A stretch of 64,000 nt of DNA from assembly GCF_004801315.1 (NCBI RefSeq), contig NZ_SSNW01000015.1, positions 1-64,000 of the forward strand, in the 5' to 3' direction. This document shows, in pieces, positions 9,570 through 21,247 of this stretch. The notes below the pieces were generated by a model. That model was not told the origin of the DNA. It did no database searches and worked only from the letters and a program-made list of their open reading frames with translations. The number at the start of each line of letters is the position of its first letter. The first letter of the stretch is position 1. Made by a program: the position numbers and the translations under genes. The DNA comes from Deinococcus sp. Arct2-2. GTDB lineage: Bacteria > Deinococcota > Deinococci > Deinococcales > Deinococcaceae.

Positions 9570-10274
9570 GTGCTGTCATTGCAAAAGGCCGCGAGCATCT
9601 TGGGGGCGTTTAGTGCCGAGCAACCGGAGTGGGGCGTGCGCGCGTTGGCGCTTCACCTGACGTTGCCCCGCGCCACCGCCCATGCCTACCTTGCGGGCCT
9701 CACCGACGCCGGATTTTTGCGCCGCACGCCCGCCGGAAAGTACCGGTTGTCTTGGCATCTGGCCGAAATGGGCGGGCAACTGACCGCCGCGCTGCCGTGG
9801 TTTCCCGATGCTCGCAGCCTGATTACCCGCTTGGCTCTGGAGGTTCGGGCAGTGGCTTTTCTGTGCATCTTGGAGGGCGAAGAAGTGGTGTGCGCCATCC
9901 GCGAACGCCACCCCGACGCCGATATAGACCTGCCGCTGGACATTTATTTGCCTGCCACCGCCACTGCCAGCGGCAAGATTTTGTATGCCCACGCCGATAT
10001 TTCCCCGCGCACCTTTAGCGCCTGCACCGACAGCAGCATCACCACGCCCGATGAGTGGCGAACCGAAGTAGCCCGCGTGCGCCGCCGGGGCTACGCCTAT
10101 TCCATAGAAGAATGGATTCCGAATCAGTGTACGTTGGGCGTGCCGTACCACTACGCGGAGGGCGTGGTGGCGGCCATCGGCGTGCAAATGAGCGCCGAAC
10201 GCTACTTGCAGGGCGAACGCAGCATTCGGGAGCGGGTGCTGAGCATCGTGCATGAGGCCGAGGCACTGGGTTAA
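9570..10274 (+). CDS. IclR-family transcriptional regulator
   Basis: Residues of about 1-65 form an IclR winged helix-turn-helix (LQKAASILGAF, then VRALALHLTLPRATAHAYL and GFLRRTPAGKYRLS). The C-terminal part is the IclR effector-binding domain, with LPATATASGKILYAH and RRRGYAYSIEEW-type segments. The start is GTG 9570, supported by the -10 box 6 nt upstream. At 234 residues it is near normal family length. No adjacent catabolic operon shows what it controls. Confidence 0.9.
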   Translation: MLSLQKAASILGAFSAEQPEWGVRALALHLTLPRATAHAYLAGLTDAGFLRRTPAGKYRLSWHLAEMGGQLTAALPWFPDARSLITRLALEVRAVAFLCILEGEEVVCAIRERHPDADIDLPLDIYLPATATASGKILYAHADISPRTFSACTDSSITTPDEWRTEVARVRRRGYAYSIEEWIPNQCTLGVPYHYAEGVVAAIGVQMSAERYLQGERSIRERVLSIVHEAEALG

Positions 10275-10351
10275 GCGGATTGAGGTAAGCAGGCCGGGGT
10301 AAGACTTGCGTTTCATTCACACTCTTACGCTGATGGCGGAGGCTTTCCCTT

Positions 10352-11014
10352 ATGCCCAAGATTCGAGCCGCGTTTCTCCTGACTTTGGTGTTGATTTCCG
10401 GCGTTGCTGCCGCCGCGCCGCCGCTGGCCCTCTCCACGCAAAACGGCGTCACGACCCTCAGTGGGAAAGCTGTGGGCTGGAAACTAGGCGCACGCAGCCT
10501 CGCTTTTTCTAACTTTTCTACCCCCGCCAGCGAACTGACACGCGGCAAAATTGATGATGGGGGTACGTTCCAAATTGCGCTGCCTTCTGCGGCCCAACTG
10601 AAACCGCTGACCCGAAACGTGGGCGATATGTACGATGTGGTGGGCTGCGACGATCAGCCGTCCGACTTCGACATCGGGAGACGTGACGCCGATCTGTACT
10701 GGCTGCCGCGACTTTCGGTGCTGAAAGCCCAGCCCAGCCCCAAAGCGCCCGCTCCCAAACTGCCCTACGAGAGCGGCGACGTGTACAACCTGACCACCAC
10801 AGGCAAAGACGAACTGCGGCTGCTGTATTCCACCGACTACACCACCATTCGCGTGGACATCTCCTGCACTGCATGGGGCGATGACAAAAGCGTGTACTAC
10901 AACCTAAATGTAGCCCCCGGTTGGAACATGGTGCTTGACCGGGTAGGCTCCGAAACGTTCATTGAGGACGCGCCGGAGAGCTTGGAAACGCGCTGGTTGT
11001 ATGGGGTTCGGTAG
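10352..11014 (+). CDS. Exported protein of unknown function
   Basis: A 220-residue protein with a signal peptide (MPKIRAAFLLTLVLISGVAA) and a mature part rich in beta-prone sequence. I see no catalytic motif. Two cysteines (VGCDDQP and DISCTAW) might form a disulphide. It follows the IclR-type gene on the same strand after 77 nt. The family is not recognised; probably a Deinococcus envelope protein. Confidence 0.65.
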   Translation: MPKIRAAFLLTLVLISGVAAAAPPLALSTQNGVTTLSGKAVGWKLGARSLAFSNFSTPASELTRGKIDDGGTFQIALPSAAQLKPLTRNVGDMYDVVGCDDQPSDFDIGRRDADLYWLPRLSVLKAQPSPKAPAPKLPYESGDVYNLTTTGKDELRLLYSTDYTTIRVDISCTAWGDDKSVYYNLNVAPGWNMVLDRVGSETFIEDAPESLETRWLYGVR

Positions 11015-11281
11015 GAAGGTCTAAGGGTAGAAGGGTTTAGGGTCTAAGGAAGGGCAATCGCTGGCGCTCAGTTCCCCCTCCCGCTGCTGTGCAGCGCCCT
11101 CCCCCGCAAGGGGGGAGGGAAAAAGCAGGGACATATATTTCCGCCCAATTCCGTGTGAGGCCGTCGTGCGTGCAACGCGCGGGCCAATTCCAGTTCCAAG
11201 ACGACTGGCGATTCCGCTTCAAATGGACGGAGTAAGCGAGTCTGGACGCGACAAGATCAATCCTGCCTAGTGCAACGACTA

Positions 11282-11310
11282 CTCCCCTGACCCCTGTGGG
11301 GTCAGGGGAG
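11282..11310. repeat. Perfect 13-bp inverted repeat with 3-nt loop
   Basis: CTCCCCTGACCCC / GGGGTCAGGGGAG around TGT. No T-tract follows on either strand, so it is not a standard terminator. It lies in the gap upstream of the response-regulator gene's terminator. Confidence 0.7.
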
Positions 11311-11380
11311 AACGTGGGAGCAGACCAAGACGCTCAGCCAAACACAACTGCACCACGCCGAAGCCTCGCACCCAAAAAGA

Positions 11381-11403
11381 AAAAACCCCACAGGGGGCCT
11401 TTT
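11381..11403 (-). terminator. Terminator of the response-regulator gene
   Basis: On the minus strand a short CCCC-TGTG-GGGG hairpin flanked by AAAA is followed by TTTTTTC and another T-rich run, just downstream of the stop at 11424. Confidence 0.6.
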
Positions 11404-11423
11404 CAATCTAACTTGGAATCAAT

Positions 11424-12092
11424 TCAGGGCGTCTTCAGGGCGTATCCGATCCCGCGCACCGTGCGAATGATGCCGTAGCCGTCGAGGTCTCGCAGTTTGG
11501 CCCGCATGTTCGCCATATGTACGTCTACCACGTTGGAATTGCTGGGCAGTTCGCCGTTCCACACTTCGCGCTCTATTTCTTGGCGGGAATACACACGCCC
11601 CGGCTGACGCGCCAAAAAGGTCAGCAGGTCAAACTCTTTGGGCGAGAGCCGGACTTCGTGGCCGTTGTAGTGACACAGCCGCTTTTGTGGGTGAATTTCC
11701 AACGACCCGATTTGAATGACTTCGCCGTGTTGCTGATGCCGCAACTGCACTTTCACGCGGGCCACGAGTTCTTCGGGATGAAAAGGCTTGGTCATGTAAT
11801 CGTCCGCGCCCGCTTCCAGCAAGTTTACTTTACGGTCTACCGCGTCCATTGCCGTGAGGATAATGATCGGCACAGAACTGGTTTTGCGGAGGCGGCGGGC
11901 GATCTCTGCGCCGTCGAAGTCGGGCAGGCCCAAGTCCAAAATCACCAAGTCTGGGGCGTTTTCGCGGGCGCTGGTGAGGCCGGTGACGCCGTCTGGGGCG
12001 GTCAGCACACGGTAGCCTGCTTGCTCCAGTTCGTACTGGACGACGCGGGTGATGTCGGGGTTGTCTTCTATAAGCAAAATGCGTTGATCCAT
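11424..12092 (-). CDS. OmpR/PhoB-family response regulator
   Basis: A DNA-binding response regulator of 222 residues. The receiver domain has acidic pocket ED near residues 9-10, phosphoacceptor D53 (VILDLGLPD), T80 and K102 (MTKPF). The C-terminal winged helix starts near 125 and contains EVRLSPKEFDLLTFLARQPG and a NVVDVHMANMRAKL recognition region. No histidine kinase gene is adjacent. It resembles the radioresistance regulator DrRRA of D. radiodurans from memory, but I cannot confirm orthology. Confidence 0.93.
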   Translation of the reverse strand: MDQRILLIEDNPDITRVVQYELEQAGYRVLTAPDGVTGLTSARENAPDLVILDLGLPDFDGAEIARRLRKTSSVPIIILTAMDAVDRKVNLLEAGADDYMTKPFHPEELVARVKVQLRHQQHGEVIQIGSLEIHPQKRLCHYNGHEVRLSPKEFDLLTFLARQPGRVYSRQEIEREVWNGELPSNSNVVDVHMANMRAKLRDLDGYGIIRTVRGIGYALKTP

Positions 12093-12250
12093 GAGGTTCG
12101 CGTGTCTCCCCGTTGTGGTGCGTGATTAGATTGGAGCCGATGTGTCTGAATCCAGTTCTTTCCGGCTGACTAACGTTCTCGCCATCGTAGGGGCGCAGAT
12201 AGACCGTGCGGGGCAGGACACGGTTTATAGACTCTTAACAGCGTGCAAGT

Positions 12251-12562
12251 TCAGCTCTCTGCTTCGCCCGGAACCACGATGCTGTCTACCTGAACGCTGT
12301 ACCGCAGCAGCAAGGTTTTGAGGCGCTGCATGGCGTTGACCGCCAGTTCCCGGTCTGTGGGCAAAAAAGCCAGCGTCAGGCGGGCGCTGCGGCTTGGGCG
12401 GGGTTCTTCGGCCTGTACTTGCAGCGGGCGGCGAAAGGCCGGGTCGTGCATGACATCTCGCAGAATCCGGGTAAAGGTCAGTTCGTCCACGCCCGCCAGC
12501 GCAAAGGCGATGCCCAGCCGCTGCTGTTCAGGGCGCTCGTTGGGAAGATCGGCAGAGGTCAT
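12251..12562 (-). CDS. Conserved hypothetical protein
   Basis: A 103-residue soluble protein with no recognised motif. TAGGCT sits 7 nt before ATG 12562, giving a leaderless promoter that supports this start. It lies between the response regulator and the broken GGDEF-EAL gene on the same strand. Confidence 0.55.
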   Translation of the reverse strand: MTSADLPNERPEQQRLGIAFALAGVDELTFTRILRDVMHDPAFRRPLQVQAEEPRPSRSARLTLAFLPTDRELAVNAMQRLKTLLLRYSVQVDSIVVPGEAES

Positions 12563-12609
12563 GCTACACAGCCTAAAGCGCGAAGGATACCCGCAGCAGC
12601 GGGAGTTTT

Positions 12610-15298
12610 TTAATCTGCAGGTGAGGGCGGCAAGGCACGCTGCAACTCCTGACCCAGCGGCGCGGCAAACAGCCCGGCCACCTGCTCAGACGGCACAGCG
12701 CGGGCGTACAAATACCTCTGTGCATGATCGCAGCCCAGCCGCTTCAGCACGTCGGCCTGCCACCCCTGCTCTACACCCTCGGCCACCACATTCAAATTCA
12801 GGTGGTGCGCCAGCGTCACAATCGTTTCGATGATGCGCTCGGCTTCGGGGCCGTTCCGCAGGCCCATCACAAACGAGCGGTCTACCTTGACGGCGTGAAT
12901 GGGCAAGCGGTGCAGGTAGCTGAGGCTGCTGTAGCCGGTGCCGAAATCGTCGACCCACACGCGCACGCCGTGTGTGCTGAGCTGCATCAGGTGGGTGTGC
13001 GCCGCCGAACCGGGCGTGCCGTCCATCAGCAGCGATTCGGTCACTTCGAGGGTCAGGGCGTGGGGCGGCAGGCCGTTGTCTTCGAGGGCCGCCTTGACCT
13101 GCACCACAAAATCGGGCGTCAGCAGTTGCACCGCGCTCACGTTCACGGCCACATGGGTGTCTATGCCCTGACTGCGCCACACGGCCAGTTGCGCGGTGGC
13201 CTCGCGCAGCACCCAAGTGCCCAGCGTGCCGATAAGTCCAGCGTCTTCGGCAATAGGAATAAATACGCTGGGCGGCACTGGCCCGCGTACCGGGTGTGTC
13301 CAGCGCAACAGGGCTTCCAGTCCTTCTACGCGCCCCGTACTCAGGCTCACGAGGGGCTGATAGGCCAGTGTCAGGCCGCCTGTGCGCAGCGTTTCGCGCA
13401 GGTCGTTTTCAATTTGCACGCGGTCTATCAGTGCGTCTTCTAGGTCAGGCGTAAAGAAGGCCACCCGCCCCGGCCCCTGCGCTTTGGCCTGCACCATCGC
13501 CAAATCGGCCAAGCGCAGCAGTTGTTCGGGGTCGTGGCCGTCGCGGGGGGCCAGCGCCACGCCAATACTGGCGGTGGGCTGGAAGGCATGCCCGAATACT
13601 TCAAATGGGGTTTCTAGCGTGGTCACGAGGCGCTGGGCAATCTGCGCCACTTCCGCTTCGGTGCCCGCACGCGGCAGCACGATCACAAATTCGTCTCCGC
13701 CCAAGCGGGCCGCCTGATCGTTCGGGCCGCACGCCCGCCCAATTCTGGCCGCCACTTGCCGCAACAATTCGTCTCCGGCGGCGTGGCCCAACGTGTCGTT
13801 CAGGCGCTTAAACCGGTCTAAATCTAGGTACAGCACCGCGACGGGTGTGCCGCGTTCCAGCGCGTCGGGAACGGTGCGGGCCAGCGTTCTCAGCAGGCCC
13901 CGGTGGTTGGGCAGACCGGTCAGTTCATCGTTGTAGGCATGAAAAGACAGTTGCCCGCGCAGCCGCTCCTGCTCGGCGGCTACGCCCAACAGTTCGGCCA
14001 TCCACGCGGCTTCGCTGGCAATATTGTCGGGCAGCACATGGGGGTAGGTCAGGCGCAGTTGCCCGTAGCGGTCTCCGGCGCGGCCCCGTACCGACACGGC
14101 CCATATGGTTGGCCCCCGTCAGGGTGGGTGCCCCGAAGCTCTGCAATTCGGCCAACGCTCCGGGCGATTTGCGCTCCAGTGCGCCCTGAATCACGCGCAT
14201 CACGTCGTCTACGTTGCCGTTTTCGGCAATCAGTCTCAGCGCCTCGCCCTGCGCCCGCATGATGTCGTGGTCGCCAGTCACGCGGTCTAGCGTGAGATTC
14301 AGGGCGCGGGCCACCAGATGCAGTTCGTCTTCACCTCTCCCCAAATGCAGGCGGGCCGCCGTATCCGGTTCGGTTTCTATACGCTGCACAAATCGCCGCA
14401 AACGGGTGAGCCGTGTAAATACCTGCAAATCCAGCAAGCGCATAGCCAGCAGAATGCACGCCACCACCAACAGCATCACCGTAAAACTGGCTGTCCTGAC
14501 TGCACTGACGCCCTGATCGTGCAGCGTGCGCGGCTGCGAGACCCACACCTCTAGGTTGCGCCCGCTCTGCCCTGTGACGAAGGTGCGGACGCTCTGAACG
14601 ACGTTCTTCCCCTGAGTGCTGTTCTGATCGGTACTGCTGTTCTGCACACCGCCTGCTTCTTCTGAGTCTTGATTCAGTTCGTCCGGCCCGCTCACTTCCG
14701 CCTGTCCGGGCAACAGCGCCGCCTGTTATGGGGCCGCCTTGACCTGTGTGACAAACGGTGAAGGAGACAGCCTCCCGGCGTCTATAACACGCATCAGCAG
14801 CAGTTCGGTGCCGCTGGGCTGGGAGGCGCGGGCCAGCATCCAGACCTTGCCCCCCTGAACTGCAAAGCGTTGGCGCGGGGCCAGCGTGCCGGGTTGCCAG
14901 TCGGCGGGCCGCAGCCCAGAAGCGATCAGGGCAGTGGTGATGCGCCCGTTGCTCAGGAGGGCGATGGCCTGCACGTCTCCGGCACTCAGCAGGTCTGCGC
15001 CCACCAGCAGCGGGTCGGGCAGTTCGGCCCACGAGCGGGTGCGGGCGCTCAGTTGTCCCTGCTGGTCTTGCAGCCAGTTCACCACTGCACCGGCTTGTTG
15101 GTGCGTCATGCGGCGTTCTTGGCGGTCTAAGGGCCACACGATCAGCAATACCAGCAGCCCTACAGCAAACAGCACCGCCGAGAGTCCCAACCCTAGGAAT
15201 GACCACACCACCCGTGTTCTCAGGGGCGTGGAAGAAAGGCGGCTGACCAGTGCCAAATTGGGCGGTGACGAATCGGTCAGCGCCGAATTTAGCCGCAC
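12610..15298 (-). pseudogene. GGDEF-EAL cyclic-di-GMP protein broken by a stop and a frameshift
   Basis: The original protein would be a membrane sensor: transmembrane segment, extracytoplasmic sensor, second transmembrane segment, HAMP-like region, GGDEF (diguanylate cyclase, with ARLGGDEFVI) and EAL (phosphodiesterase, with EALLRW and DDFGTGYSSLSYLHR). The frame from 15298 reaches an in-frame TAA at 14726-14728 and then continues in the same frame through the sensor. Near 14100-14120 the frame shifts, and the GGDEF-EAL part reads on from about 14097 to 12610. The catalytic motifs are intact, so the C-terminal part could still be made from an internal start. Confidence 0.8.
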
Positions 15299-15359
15299 TG
15301 TGGCCCGCCTCCCCTAAGGGCGGGGCTGGGGAAAGAGCAAGCGGGCCTCCACATCTGGA

Positions 15360-16235
15360 TCAGGCGGCGAGGCGGGTTCGCAGAAGATAGCGGATCAGGC
15401 TGCTGGTACTGGGGTCGCGCAGAAGGCAGGCGATGACGTGTGGGCCGTGCCGAGCCAACAGCAACGTGCGGTGCTGATATTCCAGTTGCGCCGTGTGCAG
15501 GGGGCCGCCGTGCAGTACGTCCCCAAAAGACTGCGTGGCTTCTAGCGCAGCAATCAGGGGCAGCCCCAGTTGCGGCGGCAGGGTTTCCCCTTGCTGGGCC
15601 ACACTCTGGCCGCTGGCGTCTAGCAGCGTCACGCCCAACACGCCGGGCTTGGCCATCAGGTCGGTCAGCAGGAGGCGCTGCTCCTGTCCGGGTTCAGCGT
15701 ATCTGGGCAGGGCCGCCAACGGATGATTTGGCAGTAGGGGCGCAAGAGCTTCTCTGAGCGCCTCCGAACTGACCGGAGCAATGAGGGCCAAGCTGCCGCC
15801 GAATGCAGGACTGCTTGCAGCCGAAACCGCGTCGCTTAAAACTGTGTCCCCCAAAACCGTGCTGCCTGCAACCGCGCCCAAAGTGAGCAGCGGCGGCGCG
15901 TGTCCGGCGGGCAATCCACCCAACAGATCCTCGGCGGTCTGGAGGCCTGAGATCGGGAAATTGACGAGGGCGGCGGCGTGCGGCGTGGCGTGCAGGGCGG
16001 TGCGGGCCGCCCGCAAGGTGGCGGTCACCCGCACCGATAAGCCCAACCCCTCCAGCATCCTCTCCAGCGAGGCGCGGTTGCCTACGCTGGCGCTCAGCAG
16101 CAGCACGGGTGCGCCGTGCAGAGCTAGGTCACTCGGAGCCGGAGCAGCAGTTGGCAAGGCGTCGCGGAGGTCAGGCGTCGCCTGTTGTTCTGACACAGTC
16201 TGCACCTGCTCACTGTGCACCTGTTCACTGCGCAT
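15360..16235 (-). CDS. Degenerate receiver plus roadblock/LC7 protein
   Basis: The first ~30 residues are polar. Residues of about 45-150 resemble a receiver fold (APVLLLSASVGNRASLERML) without the acidic phosphorylation site. The last ~110 residues look like a roadblock/LC7 domain, the fold that regulates MglA-type small GTPases. A TTG at 16271 could start it 12 codons earlier; ATG 16235 is chosen. It is upstream of the broken GGDEF-EAL gene on the same strand. Confidence 0.6.
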   Translation of the reverse strand: MRSEQVHSEQVQTVSEQQATPDLRDALPTAAPAPSDLALHGAPVLLLSASVGNRASLERMLEGLGLSVRVTATLRAARTALHATPHAAALVNFPISGLQTAEDLLGGLPAGHAPPLLTLGAVAGSTVLGDTVLSDAVSAASSPAFGGSLALIAPVSSEALREALAPLLPNHPLAALPRYAEPGQEQRLLLTDLMAKPGVLGVTLLDASGQSVAQQGETLPPQLGLPLIAALEATQSFGDVLHGGPLHTAQLEYQHRTLLLARHGPHVIACLLRDPSTSSLIRYLLRTRLAA

Positions 16236-16743
16236 ACTCTCTGCCTCTATGACTTTACGGGGTGCTTCCAAAAGGGCTGCTTCTCCTTGATCTGCTCTGG
16301 GAATTACTTTAGGGTGATACGGTTATCTAGAATTCAAGCCGGTATTTGTGGAGGTCTGATTGCCCTTTTCCGGTGTGGCCCTGCTGCCTACACTGTTGAG
16401 AGGAATTGACTTGTTTTAAGGCGGCGCTTTACAAAGACGACGCTGTTCTGAGTGGTAGAGGTCTGGTGTGGTACGAACTCTGGCAAAGTGACTGCCCCAT
16501 TCTATCTGACACCCTAGGCAGTATATCCTATGGCCCGAACGGATCTCTGAACGCAGTCAATCCCTCTGCGCCTTACATCAGCCTTACAGCCGAGATTGCT
16601 CTGCCTGCGCCCGAACGATGCCCCCAATTGGCTGCATAGGGTGTGGTAACGCGGCTGGGAACAGCTTTGCCACATGGTCAGGGCAAAATGGGGGGCTGGT
16701 CACTGCCTCCCGCCCAGAGCGCGGGGGTATGCTAGGGGGCGTT
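16236..16743. other. Intergenic region before sucA
   Basis: It holds divergent promoter regions for the roadblock gene and sucA. TATGCT at 16728-16733 followed by AGGGGG lies just before the sucA ATG. I see no convincing gene in the short open frames here. Confidence 0.45.
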
Positions 16744-19596
<2,853 letters not shown>

Positions 19597-19623
19597 GGCT
19601 CAGCACAACACACTCACAACGAA

Positions 19624-19650
19624 AGGGGCGCTTCGGCGTCCTTTTTCGGT
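19624..19650 (+). terminator. sucA terminator
   Basis: GGGCGC-TTCG-GCGTCC hairpin (TTCG tetraloop, one G-T pair) followed by TTTTT. Confidence 0.8.
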
Positions 19651-19684
19651 TTGGATTGTTGTGGGCTTTTGCCGCCGCAAGCAC

Positions 19685-19718
19685 AAAAATAGACGGAAGA
19701 CATATCCGGTCTTCCGCC
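19685..19718 (-). terminator. Terminator of the tRNA-like minus-strand transcript
   Basis: On the minus strand CGGAAGAC-7 nt-GTCTTCCG is followed by a TATTTTTG tail. It ends a presumed transcript of roughly 400 nt that holds the two tRNA-like units upstream. Confidence 0.75.
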
Positions 19719-19757
19719 TCGGTTGTACCGCCCAATTGCACAGGCCCACACGTTTAA

Positions 19758-19866
19758 GCTCTGGGTTCATTTCTTATCAGCTGCGCGCTTCCACTGCGCC
19801 ACCGCTCCAAGTTGGAGGAGCGGAACGGATTCGAACCATTGACCTCGGCTGGCTTCGACCCAAAGC
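19758..19866 (-). ncRNA. tRNA-like unit 2, halves in permuted order
   Basis: On the minus strand a T-arm (AATGG-TTCGAAT-CCGTT), acceptor strand CCGCTCC, discriminator T and an encoded CCA come first. After only ACTT follows GGAGCGG, TG and a D-arm (GCGC-AGTGGAA-GCGC). GGAGCGG pairs perfectly over 7 bp with CCGCTCC. The variable loop would be AGGTC. The unit is closed by a 9-bp helix between GCTTTGGGT (19858-19866) and ACCCAGAGC (19758-19766). The anticodon stem would be CAGCT/AGCCG with one mismatch, and the loop lacks a clear T33, so function in translation is doubtful. Confidence 0.5.
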
Positions 19867-19929
19867 GTGCGATTGAACCTTGAGCGGAGAATACTCAGTC
19901 TGGAGCAAGAATCTGAGTTTGTGTCTTGG

Positions 19930-20040
19930 GGCAGGGCCGCCTCTGCCATTGGGCTACCTCGCCGCACTCCGGAACCTGTAGCCCGAAAAAACTCTGGTGG
20001 CGAGGGCAGGAATCGAACCTGCACTGGAACCTTGACCCCG
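19930..20040 (-). ncRNA. tRNA-like unit 1, halves in permuted order
   Basis: On the minus strand a T-arm (GCAGG-TTCGATT-CCTGC), acceptor strand CCTCGCC, discriminator A and CCA (19995-20022) precede, after 31 nt, GGCGAGG, TA and a D-arm (GCC...GGC, 19939-19963). GGCGAGG pairs perfectly with CCTCGCC. No GGCGAGG is found upstream and no CCTCGCC downstream, so the usual order is absent. The anticodon region could not be resolved. Confidence 0.45.
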
Positions 20041-20200
20041 TTTAATCTGAAGCTGAGCCTCAGTGTGGTACTCCGCTAGATAGAGTAGGCGTGTGGGGCG
20101 GGTGGGGCAATGCGCCGGGTGGCTTAGGCAAGGTGGGCGGGGAATTGGAAGAGGGCGGGGCCGGAAGTGAACGTGACTTCCGGCCCCGCTTCGTCTTTTT

Positions 20201-20258
20201 GTCCTCCCCTTCAAGGGGGGGGCGTTGCGCTAGCAACGGGGGGGTTCACCTTCCACCT
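20201..20258. repeat. Dispersed repeat, 3'-half copy
   Basis: It carries CCTCCCCTTCAAGGGGGG, GCGTTGCGCTAGCAACG and a GGGGGGGTTCACC end. It matches the right half of the full copies at 778-883 and 35926-36052. Confidence 0.7.
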
Positions 20259-20272
20259 TAGTCAACGCTCTC

Positions 20273-21007
20273 TCAGCTTTCCAGCAAGTACGCAAACACC
20301 TGCTCGCCCACTTTGCGGTCAGTCACTTCTACGCCGTTGGCTTCCTCGCGGGCAAATTTCACGGCCTGCTGCAATTTCTGTAAGCGGGTCAAGAGGTCGT
20401 TGACGCGCATGGCGGGCAATGCGCCCGAAAACTTGAGGGTGCGCCAGTAGCCCACCGTCACGTCTTCGTAGTACACCTCCACCTGCGCGGGGTGCTTATC
20501 TGTGGCCTCGGCCTTCACGTGGTTGCGCGGAATCTTTTTGGTGCGTACCGTCTGCACGGGGTCGGTGGCGTAAGTGTCGGTGCTGGGGTCGAAAGTCCAG
20601 CTTTCGCTGGCGTCCAATACGGGCAGTTTGCGAATAAAAGTGTGCAAGTCGGTCAGTTGTTTTTCCAAAAACAGCAGATAAGTCACGGGCACCTGCCGCA
20701 GCAACACGCGCTCGCCTACCACCACGTCGGCTTTGGCTTCGTTGTTGGCCCAGTCTTTGGTGGCGGTCACGTCAAACAGGTTGCCCATAATCTGGGCCGT
20801 CTGCCGAATAATTTCCTCGGCTTTGGCCTGCACGCGGGTCGATTCGGGCGGCAGCGTCTCGCCTTCTTCGTCTTTGGGGCGGTAAGTGCGCGAGATGCCC
20901 GACAGCAGCGCAGGCTTTTGCAGCGCGTGGTGCGCCTCGGTCAATTCCTGAAAGGCGCGGCTTTTGACGCTCTTTTCGACGGCAATAATCTGGTTCAATT
21001 TAGGCAT
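20273..21007 (-). CDS. Conserved hypothetical protein
   Basis: A 244-residue soluble protein that begins [23 protein letters not shown] 21007 has a strong AGGAGA site 9 nt upstream. The sequence mixes helices at both ends with a beta-rich centre, and I see no catalytic motif. I recall similar proteins of unknown function in actinobacteria but cannot name the family with certainty. It lies between sucA and sucB on the opposite strand. Confidence 0.75.
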   Translation of the reverse strand: MPKLNQIIAVEKSVKSRAFQELTEAHHALQKPALLSGISRTYRPKDEEGETLPPESTRVQAKAEEIIRQTAQIMGNLFDVTATKDWANNEAKADVVVGERVLLRQVPVTYLLFLEKQLTDLHTFIRKLPVLDASESWTFDPSTDTYATDPVQTVRTKKIPRNHVKAEATDKHPAQVEVYYEDVTVGYWRTLKFSGALPAMRVNDLLTRLQKLQQAVKFAREEANGVEVTDRKVGEQVFAYLLES

Positions 21008-21247
21008 GATGGATTCTCCTCGTTGGGTGTTCCTGACTGCCTGAGGGGGAGCCGGGAAAGTAAGGTCAATCTAGGCCGCCACCTTGTACGCCGCACAGCG
21101 CAAAGTGGCCTAAGCCAGTGGCGCAGATGTTCACACAATCAGACCCCGAGATTCCCGCCCCAGCCGCCGCTTTTGCCATTGCGTGCATTGTGTGCCCTGC
21201 CGTTCCCGCCTCAGAGACGCCCTGTGAGGGGTATAAAGGGTGAGATT

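Larger units (their letters stand above)
11015..11423. other. Intergenic region with palindromes, no gene seen
   Basis: It contains a GGTCTAAGG-rich stretch (11017-11050), a GC-rich repeat with GCTGCTGTGCAGC and CCCTCCCCCGCAAGGGGGGA (about 11070-11120), a perfect hairpin at 11282-11310 and the terminator of the response-regulator gene. The short open frames have no family features. Confidence 0.5.

Noticed and set aside
11424..12092. Firm assignment as DrRRA
   Set aside because: The resemblance is from memory only; orthology cannot be shown without a search.
19867..20079. Plus-strand ORF over the tRNA-like region
   Set aside because: Its peptide comes from the complement of T-arms, a common artefact at tRNA genes.
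19758..20090. tmRNA (ssrA)
   Set aside because: No tag-peptide frame or tmRNA ends; two separate acceptor stems are present instead.
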